The translations under genes and the position numbers were made by a program. From the NCBI RefSeq assembly GCF_014697545.1, contig NZ_JACJSA010000007.1:124001-188000 (forward strand): 64,000 nucleotides of DNA. The letters are read 5' to 3'. This document shows, piece by piece, positions 20,167 through 29,307 of the stretch (position 1 is the stretch's first letter; each line of letters starts with the position of its first letter). The stretch comes from Oscillatoria sp. FACHB-1407. Its GTDB lineage: Bacteria; Cyanobacteriota; Cyanobacteriia; Elainellales; Elainellaceae. The notes under the pieces were generated by a model that was not told the DNA's origin, did no database searches, and saw only the letters and a list, made by a program, of their open reading frames with translations.

Positions 20167-20502
20167 TCCCCGACCAGATGATGCAAAACTTCATGGACTT
20201 GTTTTAACCAATCGTGCGGGATTGTTACAAAGGCGATCGCTCATTTTGTCTTGATCGTCTTTTGAAACGCTCTCCAATCGCTGCTTTCAAGTAAATCAAG
20301 TTAAATTTTTCCTGGTTCTCAAGTCGTTAAATCTTCTTGCGACTTGCCACGATGGTCAGGAGTGTGCGCTTCAATAAATTCAGCGATTCAGACCGACCCC
20401 TGAAGATGTTGGTCAAAGTGTTACCAACGGTAAAGCGCACTGTTGGTAAGGCTATTTGGTTTGGGCTGATATCCAAGCTGACTTTATTGATCAAGCAACA
20501 CT
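20167..20502. other. intergenic region, no supported gene
   Basis: A 77-residue frame (20337-20570) overlaps the next gene and has atypical composition, so it is not called. Otherwise only AT-rich sequence and one HIP1 site are seen. Confidence 0.4.
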
Positions 20503-20787
20503 ATGAACTGGTATTCGCAACTCACCCGCCTTATCTTAAGTTTTTATCGCGAAGACCCAATCCAACTTGAGCAATTGCAGGTCATCAAATCCTGCCGCCT
20601 CTCACGCCGTTGGGGCACCTTGCGGATTGATTGTCGAGATATGCAAACCGCAAACGCTGTTCAAGGGGCGATCGCCTTAATCAGAGAGCCAGTCGCACAA
20701 TTACGACTGGCACAGCAAATCAGTATTTCGGTTAACGGAGTCCTCGTCAGAGCATTGCCAGTTCATCCGTTTAGACTGACTACCTAA
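20503..20787 (+). CDS. small hypothetical protein
   Basis: The 94-residue ORF starts MNWYSQLTRLIL and is an alpha/beta pattern (WGTLRIDCRDMQTANAVQGAI) without signal peptide or membrane segment. It reads as an authentic folded protein of unknown family. The start is an ATG without a strong ribosome-binding site. It overlaps a weaker ORF in another frame. Confidence 0.5.
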   Translation: MNWYSQLTRLILSFYREDPIQLEQLQVIKSCRLSRRWGTLRIDCRDMQTANAVQGAIALIREPVAQLRLAQQISISVNGVLVRALPVHPFRLTT

Positions 20788-21073
20788 CTGATGTCAATTT
20801 GGGTTAAGCACCTGGCGAATCAATTCGCAGACTTTCGTGTGCGCTCAGACGTTTGGTGAAGCTCAATCGAGTCATCGAACTCTACCAGAGCCAAGTTTGT
20901 CTTAGGAACGAACGTTAAATAACTCACAAAACTTGTAGGTTGGGTTGCGCATTGCGAAATCCAACGCTCCAAGAATGTTGGGTTTCAGTCTCAGCACTCA
21001 GTCCTCAGCACTTTGTTACCGTTGCGATTTCAATCGCCAAAATCCTTGACTTTCTTTTTTCTCTTTTCATTCT

Positions 21074-21751
21074 TCATTCTTTATTAATAGGACTGACTTT
21101 CGCACGGTACAACAGTCTCTCTCCCTGCCGATATCCGGTGTAACGCACTCGAACGCGATCGCCAGGTTGCGCACTGCCCTCCATCAATTGATGGTGTTGG
21201 GGATCGTAGGCTAACTCTTCACCGACAGGGGCGATCGCCTCAATGCCCCAACTCTGCAATAGTTGGTCAATCGGACGTAACAACGGCACCAGACGAGTCG
21301 CTGGCACTTGAGGATTTTGTTGTGCAGCGTAGATAGCTGTTGGGAGTTGCAGCAACAGGGATTCCAGAGCTTGCAAGCTGGTCTGCTGAAATTCCTGTCG
21401 CAGCTTGTCCTGCTGCTCTGCGAGTTGGGTTTGCAGGCGTTGATATTCCTGCTTCAAGTCCGTGATTTGGGCTTCGAGTGCATCTGTAGGTGAAGTTTGG
21501 GATGCCTCATTTGATAGCTCAGACTCTTCTGAAAACAGCTCTAGTAACTCTGGCAGCGATCGCCCCAGTGCCTCAGCCAACTTTTGCACCTGCCCCACTT
21601 GCATCTGTGCGACCCTTCCCTGACGCAACTGCTGCACCTGCCACTCTGAAACTCCTGCCAGACGGCTGAGGGCTTTAAAACTCAAAACACCCACCGACTG
21701 CATCAGCGATCGCAATCGATGGGTGTAATCCGGTGCACTAGAACGACTCAT
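21074..21751 (-). CDS. HTH-coiled-coil-GrpE-like fusion protein
   Basis: The 225-residue product has three parts. Residues 8-70 form a XRE-like helix-turn-helix (FKALSRLAGVSEWQVQQLR, then VQKLAEALGRSLPELLELF). Residues 85-150 are a coiled coil (LEAQITDLKQEYQRLQTQL). The C-terminal part from about residue 165 resembles the GrpE head: GIEAIAPVGEELAYDPQHHQ and GDRVRVRYTGYRQGERLLY, with the final RAKVSP. GrpE is the DnaK nucleotide-exchange factor. Here the DNA-binding head replaces its usual N-terminus. Cyanobacterial genomes do carry proteins of this layout; function is unknown. Confidence 0.72.
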   Translation of the reverse strand: MSRSSAPDYTHRLRSLMQSVGVLSFKALSRLAGVSEWQVQQLRQGRVAQMQVGQVQKLAEALGRSLPELLELFSEESELSNEASQTSPTDALEAQITDLKQEYQRLQTQLAEQQDKLRQEFQQTSLQALESLLLQLPTAIYAAQQNPQVPATRLVPLLRPIDQLLQSWGIEAIAPVGEELAYDPQHHQLMEGSAQPGDRVRVRYTGYRQGERLLYRAKVSPINKE

Positions 21752-22052
21752 AGATAGAGCAGATTGAAGAGTTAACCCTCATTATCTACTCGATCGGCAA
21801 CGATCAGTAGTTAGTAGTCAGTAGTCGGTAGCCAATGGTCAGTAGTCAGTAGTCAATGGTCAATTGTCATTTGCTCATCAGCATGGGCATCTCTACCGAC
21901 CCCTAACCATTACCTGTAATGACTCAGAACATTAGCCGCGTAGGGTGCTGTTAGCGTCAGCGTAACGCACCGCGTATTTAGGCTAACCTGGTGAGTCAAT
22001 ACAATTAACCATTAACTATTAACCATTGACCATTAACCTATTAACCATGAAC
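21752..22052. repeat. STRR-like heptamer tracts
   Basis: Bases 21804-21870 are variants of GTAGTCA/GGTCAAT and 22000-22050 of the reverse form (TTAACCATTGACC). Between them lies GC-rich repeat sequence. No gene. Confidence 0.6.
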
Positions 22053-22541
22053 TTACTGCAACAAGCTTCTCAACATCCAGGCAGTTTTTTCATGTAGACG
22101 CATCCGCTCAGTCAACAAATCAGCCGTTGACTCATCCCCTGCTTTTTCTGCTGCTGGAAATGCTCCACGAGCCGTCCGAACTACGGCTTCGTTGGCTTCA
22201 ACCAACAGACGAATCATATCCTCAGCTTTAGGCACACCAGGAGTTTCAGGAATTGAGCTGAGTCGGGCGAAATCGCTATAGGTTCCCAACGCCGGGAAGC
22301 CGAGAGAGCGAATCCGTTCAGCAATGTCATCCACAGCAACAGCCAACTCGGTGTACTGTGTCTCGAACATCGTGTGTAGCGTTTGGAACATGGGACCAGT
22401 TACGTTCCAGTGGAAGTTGTGAGTTTTGAGATACAGCGTGTAGGTATCCGCTAACAGGCGCGACAATCCCTCAACAATTGCCGTGCGATCGCCTTCATTA
22501 ATCCCAATGTCGATTTGGGGAACTTGTTCTTGTAGTTGCAT
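22053..22541 (-). CDS. dps: Dps family ferritin-like protein (copy 2)
   Basis: The 162-residue product is a second Dps mini-ferritin. Ligand positions are His44, His56, Glu60 (in place of Asp), Asp71 and Glu75 ([23 protein letters not shown]), so the ferroxidase site is intact with one conservative exchange, as in many DpsA proteins. The start at 22541 (MQLQEQ) follows AGGAGAG; the longer frame to 22559 lacks this. It lies 97 bp downstream of the sulfiredoxin gene on the same strand, a probable peroxide-defence unit. Confidence 0.92.
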   Translation of the reverse strand: MQLQEQVPQIDIGINEGDRTAIVEGLSRLLADTYTLYLKTHNFHWNVTGPMFQTLHTMFETQYTELAVAVDDIAERIRSLGFPALGTYSDFARLSSIPETPGVPKAEDMIRLLVEANEAVVRTARGAFPAAEKAGDESTADLLTERMRLHEKTAWMLRSLLQ

Positions 22542-22638
22542 ACTCTCTCCTGAGTCCAATCAATAAACGTTATGAAACTCTTAGCCCGATCTAAAAACGC
22601 CCTCTTTAGTTATAGAAGAGGTTCTCTTGAGACAGGTA

Positions 22639-22899
22639 TTAAGCCAGGTGCATTTTTAGAACCGATTTGGGGGCACGACGCACCTTACAGAGAATGGTGT
22701 TGTGTCCTAGCCGAGAACAGGCTTCAAAGCGATGGCAACCCGAAAAACCGTAATATTGCCCGTCTACTTCTAAAACGTCAATCGGTTCTTGTAACCCAAT
22801 TTCTTGAATGGATTCCATCAACGACTCAACCTTAGCTGTATCATTCTGCCGATACAAGGGGCGTTGAATTTTATCGATAGGAATGGCTTCAATCCTCAT
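22639..22899 (-). CDS. srx: sulfiredoxin
   Basis: Sulfiredoxin uses ATP to repair over-oxidised 2-Cys peroxiredoxin (Cys-sulfinic acid). The 86-residue protein is a ParB-like fold with the family signature FSGCHR, catalytic Cys55, and EPIDVLEVDGQYYGF before it. It matches the typical bacterial Srx length and ends SVLKMHLA, as in cyanobacterial homologues I know. The neighbouring same-strand dps gene supports an oxidative-stress role. A peroxiredoxin gene is not in the window. Confidence 0.93.
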   Translation of the reverse strand: MRIEAIPIDKIQRPLYRQNDTAKVESLMESIQEIGLQEPIDVLEVDGQYYGFSGCHRFEACSRLGHNTILCKVRRAPKSVLKMHLA

Positions 22900-23101
22900 T
22901 TGTCTGACCTAATCATCGGCTTCTTTCTAAATCATACTCATAACGACTACGACTTGCAACTAAATTTTTTTCTTCTCCCCGAGGAAGTAGGGAATGGGAG
23001 TGGGGTGTAGAAGGAACCCACTCACACTTGACCATCAACCATTAACGATTGACCATCAACCATTAACGATTGACCATTGACCTATTTCTAATGACCCATC
23101 C

Positions 23102-23998
23102 CTAAAATCCCAATTTTTCTAAAACAGGTTTTGTAGAGACGATGTGGCGATCGAGTCCTAATTGTTTAGGGCTGACTCCCAGTGCCAGGGCAACCAGTTG
23201 GGGCAGGTGCAATACAGGTAGACCCAAATCACGACCGATCACCTTTTCGACTTCGGGTTGGCGTGAGTCAAGGTTAAGGTGACACAGAGGACAGGGTGTC
23301 ACTAGACAATCGGCTCCAGCGGCGATCGCCTCTTGAATGTGTCCGCCTGCCATCTGGAACGCCTGCGTCGTGGCGTAGCTAGAGAGGGGCCATCCACAGC
23401 ATTGCGTCCGCCCCCGATAATAAACAGGCGTTGCTCCTACAGCTCGGAAAACATTCTCCATTGACTCTGGGCTGTGGGGGTCATCAAAGGGAATGCTGTC
23501 TTGCGCTCGCAGCAAATAGCATCCATAGAATGCGGCACACTTCAACCCCGCCAGCTTGCGGGTAACTCGCTCCTGCACTGCCTCCAGACCGTAATCCCCG
23601 ACGATCGCCCACAGCAAATGCTTAACTTCAGTACTGCCTTTGTAGGGAGAGCAGCCCTCATTCTTCAAGAAGCCGTTGACCTGATCCACATAGGCAGGAT
23701 TCTTTTTCTGCGCCTCTTTAAGCCGTTCATCCACATGCCCAATCACGCCCTGACAAGTGCTGCAATGGGTCAACAGGGGCAAGTTCAATTGCTCTGCCAG
23801 AGCAATATTGCGGGCATTGACCGTATCTTCTAACAACTGAGAATCTTCTTTGAATGTGCCAGAGCCACAGCAAGAGGCTTTTTTCAACTCCACCAGTTCA
23901 ATGCCTAATGCCTGGGTCAACGCGGCAGTCGATTGATACAGCTCCCGGCACGCTCCTTGAGCAACACAGCCAGGGAAATACGCATATTTAAGAGTCAT
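23102..23998 (-). CDS. HdrB-like CoB-CoM heterodisulfide reductase B family protein (CCG domains)
   Basis: The 298-residue product has two CCG domains: YFPGCVAQGACRE, ASCCGSGT and HCSTCQGV in the first half, then FYGCYLLR, QCCGWPL and CPLCHLNLD in the second. These bind the noncubane Fe-S clusters of heterodisulfide reductase subunit B and of the succinate dehydrogenase-like C subunits. In cyanobacteria it is sometimes annotated as SdhC-like. Partner genes (HdrA/HdrC or SdhB) are absent from the window, so the electron acceptor is unknown. ATG start at 23998. Confidence 0.85.
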   Translation of the reverse strand: MTLKYAYFPGCVAQGACRELYQSTAALTQALGIELVELKKASCCGSGTFKEDSQLLEDTVNARNIALAEQLNLPLLTHCSTCQGVIGHVDERLKEAQKKNPAYVDQVNGFLKNEGCSPYKGSTEVKHLLWAIVGDYGLEAVQERVTRKLAGLKCAAFYGCYLLRAQDSIPFDDPHSPESMENVFRAVGATPVYYRGRTQCCGWPLSSYATTQAFQMAGGHIQEAIAAGADCLVTPCPLCHLNLDSRQPEVEKVIGRDLGLPVLHLPQLVALALGVSPKQLGLDRHIVSTKPVLEKLGF

Positions 23999-24250
23999 GG
24001 CACAATTTGTTAAGACAAGCTTTATCTATCATGCCTTTCTTAGATACCACTCGTGGCAACTCATCACACTCCTTTAATATCGTTGAGGGAGATAGATAAG
24101 AAACAGTCAGTTGTCAGTTGTCAATTGTTAATTGTCAATCGTCAATTGTTCGTCGTTCCCATAGAACCCCTCAAAGAACTTGATGTGATAACTCATTTGC
24201 CATTTGCCATTGACCATTGACCATCAACTATTGACTGAGGACTGTTATTG

Positions 24251-24559
24251 ATGTTGTCGCAAATTTTTTATTTCGTTCGCTCCAAACAGGATGGGCAATA
24301 TTTGGTGGCACGACCAAGAACGACCACCTCATCCAATCCAGACAACCCCACCACGGGCTATGTGCTGTTGTTTCGGGAGCATTCCGATGCGTTGAGCTAT
24401 CTGAACACACACGGGTCAGGGGTGAGCGATCGCTTTGCCGTAGAGTCTATTCCCAGTACTCAATTGAAAGGAATGTTGCAACGGTGGGGCTTTGATGGCA
24501 TTGGGTTAGTGGAAGATCCGTTGCTGCCGCGTGTTGAGTTTTTGACGTCGTTGAATTAG
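24251..24559 (+). CDS. conserved cyanobacterial hypothetical protein
   Basis: The 102-residue product starts at ATG 24251 and is a compact alpha/beta protein without signal or membrane segment. Recognisable family phrases are YFVRSKQDGQYLVARP, VLLFREHSDALSYLNTHG, FAVESIPSTQLKGML and LLPRVEFL. I have seen this architecture in many cyanobacteria, without function. It lies 66 bp before leuB on the same strand and may share its transcript. Confidence 0.7.
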   Translation: MLSQIFYFVRSKQDGQYLVARPRTTTSSNPDNPTTGYVLLFREHSDALSYLNTHGSGVSDRFAVESIPSTQLKGMLQRWGFDGIGLVEDPLLPRVEFLTSLN

Positions 24560-24625
24560 GGCGATCGCAATTTGAGATACAATACTGGATCGCTGTATAC
24601 CTATCTCTGACTGAATTTTAGACCT

Positions 24626-25705
24626 ATGGCAAAGCAATACCGCATCACTCTTTTACCCGGCGACGGCATCGGTCCAGAAATCATGTCAGTGGCGGTATCG
24701 GTACTTAAAGAGATTGGTCAGCAGTTGAATCTGCAATTTACCTTTCAGGAAGCACCCATTGGAGGAGCGGCCATTGATTTAACGGGTGATCCATTGCCGT
24801 CTGAGAGTTTAGAAACCTGCCGAAACAGTGATGCAGTGTTACTCGCAGCGATCGGGGGCTTCAAGTGGGATACACTGCCCAGTCATCAACGCCCAGAGCG
24901 AGGCTTGTTGGGATTGAGAGCAGGCTTGGGGCTGTTTGCAAACTTGCGTCCTGCAAAAATTCTGCCTCAGTTGGTCGATGCCTCCAGCCTCAAACGCGAC
25001 ATCGTGGAAGGCGTAGATATCATGGTGGTGCGTGAACTGACCGGAGGCGTTTATTTTGGGCAGCCTAAGGGTATCTTCACTACCGAGACAGGCGAAAAAC
25101 GCGGTGTCAATACAATGGCTTACACCGAGTCCGAGATTGAGCGCATCGGGAGAGTGGCATTTGAAGCGGCTCGTAAACGCCAGGGTCGGCTCTGTTCCGT
25201 AGATAAGGCGAATGTGTTGGAGGTGTCGCAGTTGTGGCGCGATCGCATCACTCAACTCTCACAAGAATACCCCGACGTCGAACTGTCTCACATGTATGTC
25301 GATAACGCTGCGATGCAGTTGGTGCGCTATCCCAAGCAATTCGACACCATCGTGACAGGCAACCTGTTTGGAGACATCCTCTCCGACGCCGCCGCGATGC
25401 TGACTGGCAGCATTGGTATGTTGCCCTCCGCCAGTTTGGGGGCATCGGGTCCCGGTGTGTTTGAACCCGTCCATGGTTCTGCCCCCGACATCGCCGGGCA
25501 GGACAAAGCCAACCCGATCGCCCAGGTGTTGAGTGCAGCAATGATGTTGCGCTACGGCTTAAACGAACCCGAAGCCAGCGATCGCATTGAACAAGCGGTG
25601 CTCAAAGTGCTCGACCAGGGCTATCGTACCGGGGATATCATGTCACCCGGAATGACACTGGTAGGTTGTCAGGCAATGGGTGAGGCGTTGCTAAAAGCAC
25701 TGTAG
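24626..25705 (+). CDS. leuB: 3-isopropylmalate dehydrogenase
   Basis: LeuB oxidises and decarboxylates 3-isopropylmalate with NAD+ in leucine synthesis, cytosolic dimer. The 359-residue product shows the family's [58 protein letters not shown] and the NAD-binding [20 protein letters not shown]. Full length and conserved active-site Lys and Asp residues. ATG start. No other leu genes are adjacent. Confidence 0.96.
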   Translation: MAKQYRITLLPGDGIGPEIMSVAVSVLKEIGQQLNLQFTFQEAPIGGAAIDLTGDPLPSESLETCRNSDAVLLAAIGGFKWDTLPSHQRPERGLLGLRAGLGLFANLRPAKILPQLVDASSLKRDIVEGVDIMVVRELTGGVYFGQPKGIFTTETGEKRGVNTMAYTESEIERIGRVAFEAARKRQGRLCSVDKANVLEVSQLWRDRITQLSQEYPDVELSHMYVDNAAMQLVRYPKQFDTIVTGNLFGDILSDAAAMLTGSIGMLPSASLGASGPGVFEPVHGSAPDIAGQDKANPIAQVLSAAMMLRYGLNEPEASDRIEQAVLKVLDQGYRTGDIMSPGMTLVGCQAMGEALLKAL

Positions 25706-25861
25706 GAAAAAAGAAAAAAGAAGAGGGAAAAAAGAAGAGGGAAGAGAGGAATAAGGCTGAAGGATGAAGGATAAAGGCTGAAAGAGGAGAGAGGATAAAC
25801 GTAACTACCTCAACAGTGAGGATTATCAACTTTTTATCCTTCATCCTTTATCCTTTAGCCT
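25705..25861. repeat. polypurine tract and STRR remnants
   Basis: About 95 bases (25705-25800) are almost only A and G. These are followed by TATCCTTCATCC repeats (25836-25861). This likely holds the leuB 3' region and the promoter of the next gene. Confidence 0.5.
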
Positions 25862-25868
25862 TTCCATT

Positions 25869-26537
25869 GTGCTTGCCAAAGTTCCGTTTGACATCGACGT
25901 TGCGATCGCCCGTCTCCAGGAAGCTGTAAAGCCTTTCCCCAAAGCGGCAATGTTTGAGTTGGCTGATCTGGGATACCAATCGCCGTTTGAGCAACTGATC
26001 TCCTGCATCATCTCGATTCGCACCTACGATGAGGTTAGTCTGCCCGTGTCGCAGCGATTGTTTGAGCGTGCTCGCACGCCAGCGGAAATGGTGCAGCTAA
26101 CGTCAGCGGAGATCAGCAAGTTGATTCGAGACTGCACTTACCCGGAACCCAAGTCAGAGCAAATTTGGGCGATCGCGCAACGCATTGTCACTGAATATGA
26201 TGGCGTTTTGCCCTGTGACGTCGATGTTCTGTTGTCCTTTAAGGGGGTTGGTCCCAAATGTGCCCATCTGACCCTGGGAATCGCCTGCCAGCAACCCTAT
26301 ATCAGCGTCGATACCCACGTTCACCGTGTCACAAACCGCTGGGGCTACGTCCAATCTCGCACCCCTGAAAAGACCCTGGCTGCTTTAGAAACAGTTCTGC
26401 CAAAGAACTACTGGATTGAAATCAATCGCTTACTCGTTCCCTTTGGAAAACACGTCTGCACAGGTACTTCACCCCACTGCTCCACCTGCCCCCTGTTGGA
26501 AATGTGCCAACAGGTCGGTGTTCAACAACATCGGTAG
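25869..26537 (+). CDS. nth: endonuclease III-like DNA glycosylase
   Basis: The 222-residue HhH-GPD enzyme removes oxidised pyrimidines and nicks the abasic site. Helix-hairpin-helix LLSFKGVGPKCAHLTLG holds the catalytic Lys position, SVDTHVHRVTNRWG the catalytic Asp, and the 4Fe-4S loop has Cys spacing C-x6-C-x2-C-x5-C (CTGTSPHCSTCPLLEMC). Start is GTG at 25869. Its sequence is somewhat divergent from Escherichia coli Nth, so a paralogue of the family is possible. Confidence 0.88.
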   Translation: MLAKVPFDIDVAIARLQEAVKPFPKAAMFELADLGYQSPFEQLISCIISIRTYDEVSLPVSQRLFERARTPAEMVQLTSAEISKLIRDCTYPEPKSEQIWAIAQRIVTEYDGVLPCDVDVLLSFKGVGPKCAHLTLGIACQQPYISVDTHVHRVTNRWGYVQSRTPEKTLAALETVLPKNYWIEINRLLVPFGKHVCTGTSPHCSTCPLLEMCQQVGVQQHR

Positions 26538-26765
26538 TAGGGGAATGTAGTAGGAGAATAGGGAAGAAAGATAAACGATCAATGTCTTGACCGTGAGACT
26601 CGATCGAATGACTCCTGACCATTGACCCCTGAGTATTAACGATGGACCATGAACAATTGACCACTGACCATTTTTTTCAGTTATCTTTATGTCATCTCGG
26701 CTCAGATCTTGCTGTAATAATACAAATGGACTAAAGCCGAGCTAGCAAATGGGGGTAAGCGGGTA

Positions 26766-27065
26766 GTGTACGCTTCAAAACAAACGTCAACACAAAATCC
26801 GGTTAAACCCGGTTTAGATACTAAAACAACGAGTCGAGCAGAGCCGATGGATTTCTCCGCCTTGCTAGACCCCTCGTTGTTGCAGGCGGCTCGACACATT
26901 TATCGAACCTATTACGAGGTGCATCCTGAGCAGGTGCAACGTCCGTTAGGAGTGGCGATCGATCGCTTCACCTATCGCGGTAAGCTCATCTTCACGGGCA
27001 AACCTGTGCTGCTGCCTCAGGAGTGCTTTATACCCATCAATCACATCGAGTCTGAGTTGCACTAG
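26766..27065 (+). CDS. conserved small protein upstream of pilD
   Basis: The 99-residue frame may really begin at the ATG at 26847 (MDFSALLDPSL), as the first 27 residues look unfolded. The core has YYEVHPEQVQRPLGVAID and LIFTGKPVLLPQECF, a soluble alpha/beta pattern. It ends 5 bases before the prepilin peptidase start and is probably co-transcribed. Function unknown. Confidence 0.62.
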   Translation: MYASKQTSTQNPVKPGLDTKTTSRAEPMDFSALLDPSLLQAARHIYRTYYEVHPEQVQRPLGVAIDRFTYRGKLIFTGKPVLLPQECFIPINHIESELH

Positions 27066-27070
27066 GGGTA

Positions 27071-27913
27071 ATGGAACTGCTCTTTTCAGCAGTTAGCAGC
27101 GTTGCGGTGTTCATTTTAGGAGCCTGCATCGGCAGCTTCTTAAATGTGGTGATCTACCGCATTCCCGCTGGGGTGTCGTTAATCTATCCACCGTCGCGCT
27201 GTCCTCGCTGCAAACAACAACTCAAGAAATATGACAATGTCCCCGTGTTGGGTTGGCTCAGGCTCAAGGGACGTTGTCGGTTTTGTCGCAATCCCATTTC
27301 AGTTCGCTATCCTCTGATTGAGGCAGCCACTGGTATCCTCTTCGTCTTCGTATTCTGGGCATTTGCCTTACCTCTACCCGCGATCGGGTATTGGGCATTT
27401 TTAAGCTGGTTGTTGGCTCTGTCTCTGATTGATCTTGATACCCTCACTCTGCCAAACTCTCTGACCCAATCAGGTTTAATTGCAGGACTGGCGTTTCAGG
27501 CGGCTGTGGGCTGGTCTGAAGCCGGTAGCTCAGGAGTCGCCAATCACCTGATGACCGGGATTGTAGGAGCCGTAATAGGCGTTTGGATGTTTGATGTGAT
27601 CACAATCTTGGGATCGATCGCCTTTGGACAGACGGCAATGGGAGGTGGAGATGCCAAGCTCGCTGCGATGATGGGAGCCTGGTTAGGGTGGCAAAATCTT
27701 TTACTGGCTGGATTCTTAGCCTGTGCAATCGGGGCATTTGTGGGAGGAGGGGCGATCGCCCTGGGTCTGTTGAACCGTCGTCAACCCATGCCCTTTGGTC
27801 CGTTTCTGGCACTGGGAGCCGTCATCAGCACCTTCTTTGGGCAAGCCATCATCTCAACCTATCTGCGGCTATTTCTGCCGACCGCAGGCATGATCTTTGA
27901 AAACTTGCACTAA
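27071..27913 (+). CDS. pilD: type IV prepilin peptidase / N-methyltransferase PilD
   Basis: PilD cleaves type IV prepilins at the cytoplasmic face and methylates the new N-terminus. The 280-residue protein has eight predicted membrane segments. Before these, a two-CxxC zinc-type motif (RCPRCKQQ and CRFCRNPISVRYPLIE) marks the methyltransferase domain. Catalytic aspartates are in DLDTLTLPN and MGGGDAKLAAM (A24 peptidase). ATG start. No pilin gene is nearby, which is normal for dispersed cyanobacterial pil genes. Confidence 0.95.
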   Translation: MELLFSAVSSVAVFILGACIGSFLNVVIYRIPAGVSLIYPPSRCPRCKQQLKKYDNVPVLGWLRLKGRCRFCRNPISVRYPLIEAATGILFVFVFWAFALPLPAIGYWAFLSWLLALSLIDLDTLTLPNSLTQSGLIAGLAFQAAVGWSEAGSSGVANHLMTGIVGAVIGVWMFDVITILGSIAFGQTAMGGGDAKLAAMMGAWLGWQNLLLAGFLACAIGAFVGGGAIALGLLNRRQPMPFGPFLALGAVISTFFGQAIISTYLRLFLPTAGMIFENLH

Positions 27914-27967
27914 ATATTTGACAAAACCTCGATATTTCGCTAACAATAGAGATCGCGTCAAAATTAA

Positions 27968-28041
27968 GGGACTGTAGTTCAATTGGTTAGAGCACCGCCC
28001 TGTCACGGCGGAAGTTGCGGGTTCGAGCCCCGTCAGTCCCG
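27968..28041 (+). tRNA. tRNA-Asp (GTC), copy 1
   Basis: The 74-base cloverleaf has acceptor GGGACTG/CAGTCCC, anticodon stem CCGCC/GGCGG with loop CTGTCAC (anticodon GTC), and T arm GCGGG-TTCGAGC-CCCGT. CCA is not encoded. An identical gene starts at 29024. Confidence 0.96.
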
Positions 28042-28070
28042 TAGAGAGTTCCATATTACCTTTAGAGCTA

Positions 28071-28228
28071 AAGTTCGGTTTAAAACCCTGGCGAATGATT
28101 TCGCGGTTATCGAAGCCAAGTCTGCCTTCGCAGGCTACCGAAAATCAAGGGTTAGATGAACCGACATAGGTTGGTTTTGTTTCTATAGCGGTGGTTTCAG
28201 CCGCCAAAATCCTGATCCCGAATTCACT
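28071..28228 (+). repeat. dispersed repeat, near-complete copy
   Basis: The block starts TTCGGTTTAAAACCCTGG and ends CGCCAAAATCCTGATCCCG-AATTCAC. Other copies, some reversed, lie near 4322-4595, 12464-12640, 29186-29260 and 43268-43470. Function is unknown. Confidence 0.65.
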
Positions 28229-28275
28229 TTGAATCAACGTGTGGCAGTTTCCAAAGCGAACATAGCTAAAGTCAA

Positions 28276-28797
28276 TTACTCAGCAGTTGTGTGTGTGCTC
28301 GGTTGGGCATACTGCCACTTGGAAGAGTTCAAACCATTTAATATCAAAACATCTCGAATTTTTTCTGAAGAGTGAGATAGAGCTGCTAATTTGCGGGCGA
28401 TCGCAAGTACTGTGGGTTGCCTGGTTGCTGTGTTTTCTTCTCTGCTGTGTGGCTTACCCGATGGGGGCTGAGGTGTAGTCTGGTTAGCTTTGATTCCATC
28501 AAAGAGATCTGTCTTTTTCTCCGGTTCTTGAATAGAAGTGGCTGAACCGTAAGCTGTTCCTAGTTGTTCCAGACGATGTTGTAGAAAATTCTCTCGATTA
28601 CGCTCATCCAGCCATTTTTGGCAAACCTCTTTTACGAGCCACCGCTCCTGTAGGGTCAGGTCTTCAGGGGGTTTAGCAGAGGCAACAATTTCGGAAACAA
28701 CATAAGCATCATCAAAAGAAATCCCAGCACGAACTAACTCTATAAAAAAGAGTTTTTTCCTCTCTTTATTATTAAGATCGGAAGAAATAGTTTCCAT
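28276..28797 (-). CDS. unknown protein in tRNA-flanked islet
   Basis: The product is 173 residues from ATG 28797 (METISSDL); an upstream ATG at 28896 would extend it to 206. It is helical and hydrophilic, with EVCQKWLDERNRENFLQHRL, then a Pro/Thr/Ser/Gln-rich linker and a short C-terminal helical part (LAIARKLAALSHSSEKIRD). I find no catalytic motif, signal peptide or membrane segment. Base composition is more AT-rich at the 5' end than in neighbouring genes. It lies alone between two identical tRNA-Asp genes, which suggests acquisition. Low confidence in start and function. Confidence 0.5.
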   Translation of the reverse strand: METISSDLNNKERKKLFFIELVRAGISFDDAYVVSEIVASAKPPEDLTLQERWLVKEVCQKWLDERNRENFLQHRLEQLGTAYGSATSIQEPEKKTDLFDGIKANQTTPQPPSGKPHSREENTATRQPTVLAIARKLAALSHSSEKIRDVLILNGLNSSKWQYAQPSTHTTAE

Positions 28798-29023
28798 GAA
28801 ATAGGAAAGCTCGTAGGATGGTTTTCTCCTCTTAGTGTTACCTGTATTACAAACGAAAGGGTTCCTTCTAATGGGGGACATCCCACAAAGGGGCAAGTAG
28901 AAATTTTTGGAAGGTTAGAGAAGCCCATCTGTTTCTGGTTGTTCTAAATATTTAGTCGGATGGGTTACATGTCCCCAATTACCCTAGAATAGTAGTTGAA
29001 GCGGTTGATAGACCCCTTCGTGA

Positions 29024-29097
29024 GGGACTGTAGTTCAATTGGTTAGAGCACCGCCCTGTCACGGCGGAAGTTGCGGGTTCGAGCCCCGTCAGTCCCG
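29024..29097 (+). tRNA. tRNA-Asp (GTC), copy 2
   Basis: This copy is identical over 74 bases to 27968-28041, and the following GTAGA is shared too. The two genes flank a 982-bp insert. Confidence 0.96.
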
Positions 29098-29185
29098 TAG
29101 AAACTGTTACTAAGGTACAAGGACGTAGCGAACTTTTGGTGTGCCGTTCACTGTAAGCCAGGCGATATCTGATGAATGTACTCTA

Positions 29186-29306
29186 ATTGAACCTGGGTTC
29201 GGGATCAGGATCTTGCAGTTAAAACCGTAACTACAAGAGCAAAGCCGACCGATGTCGGTTCGGCAAACCGGCGTTGCTGAATAGAGGGATGATTATCTTG
29301 ATACAG
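29186..29306. repeat. partial dispersed repeat (reverse)
   Basis: CGGGATCAGGATCTTGCAGTTAAAACCG and CCGACCGATGTCGGTTCGG (broken here with gaps) match other family members. No gene is present from 29098 to 30222. Confidence 0.5.
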
Positions 29307-29307
29307 A

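Noticed and set aside
20337-20570. 77-residue ORF
   Set aside because: Overlaps the better 20503-20787 gene and has poor composition.
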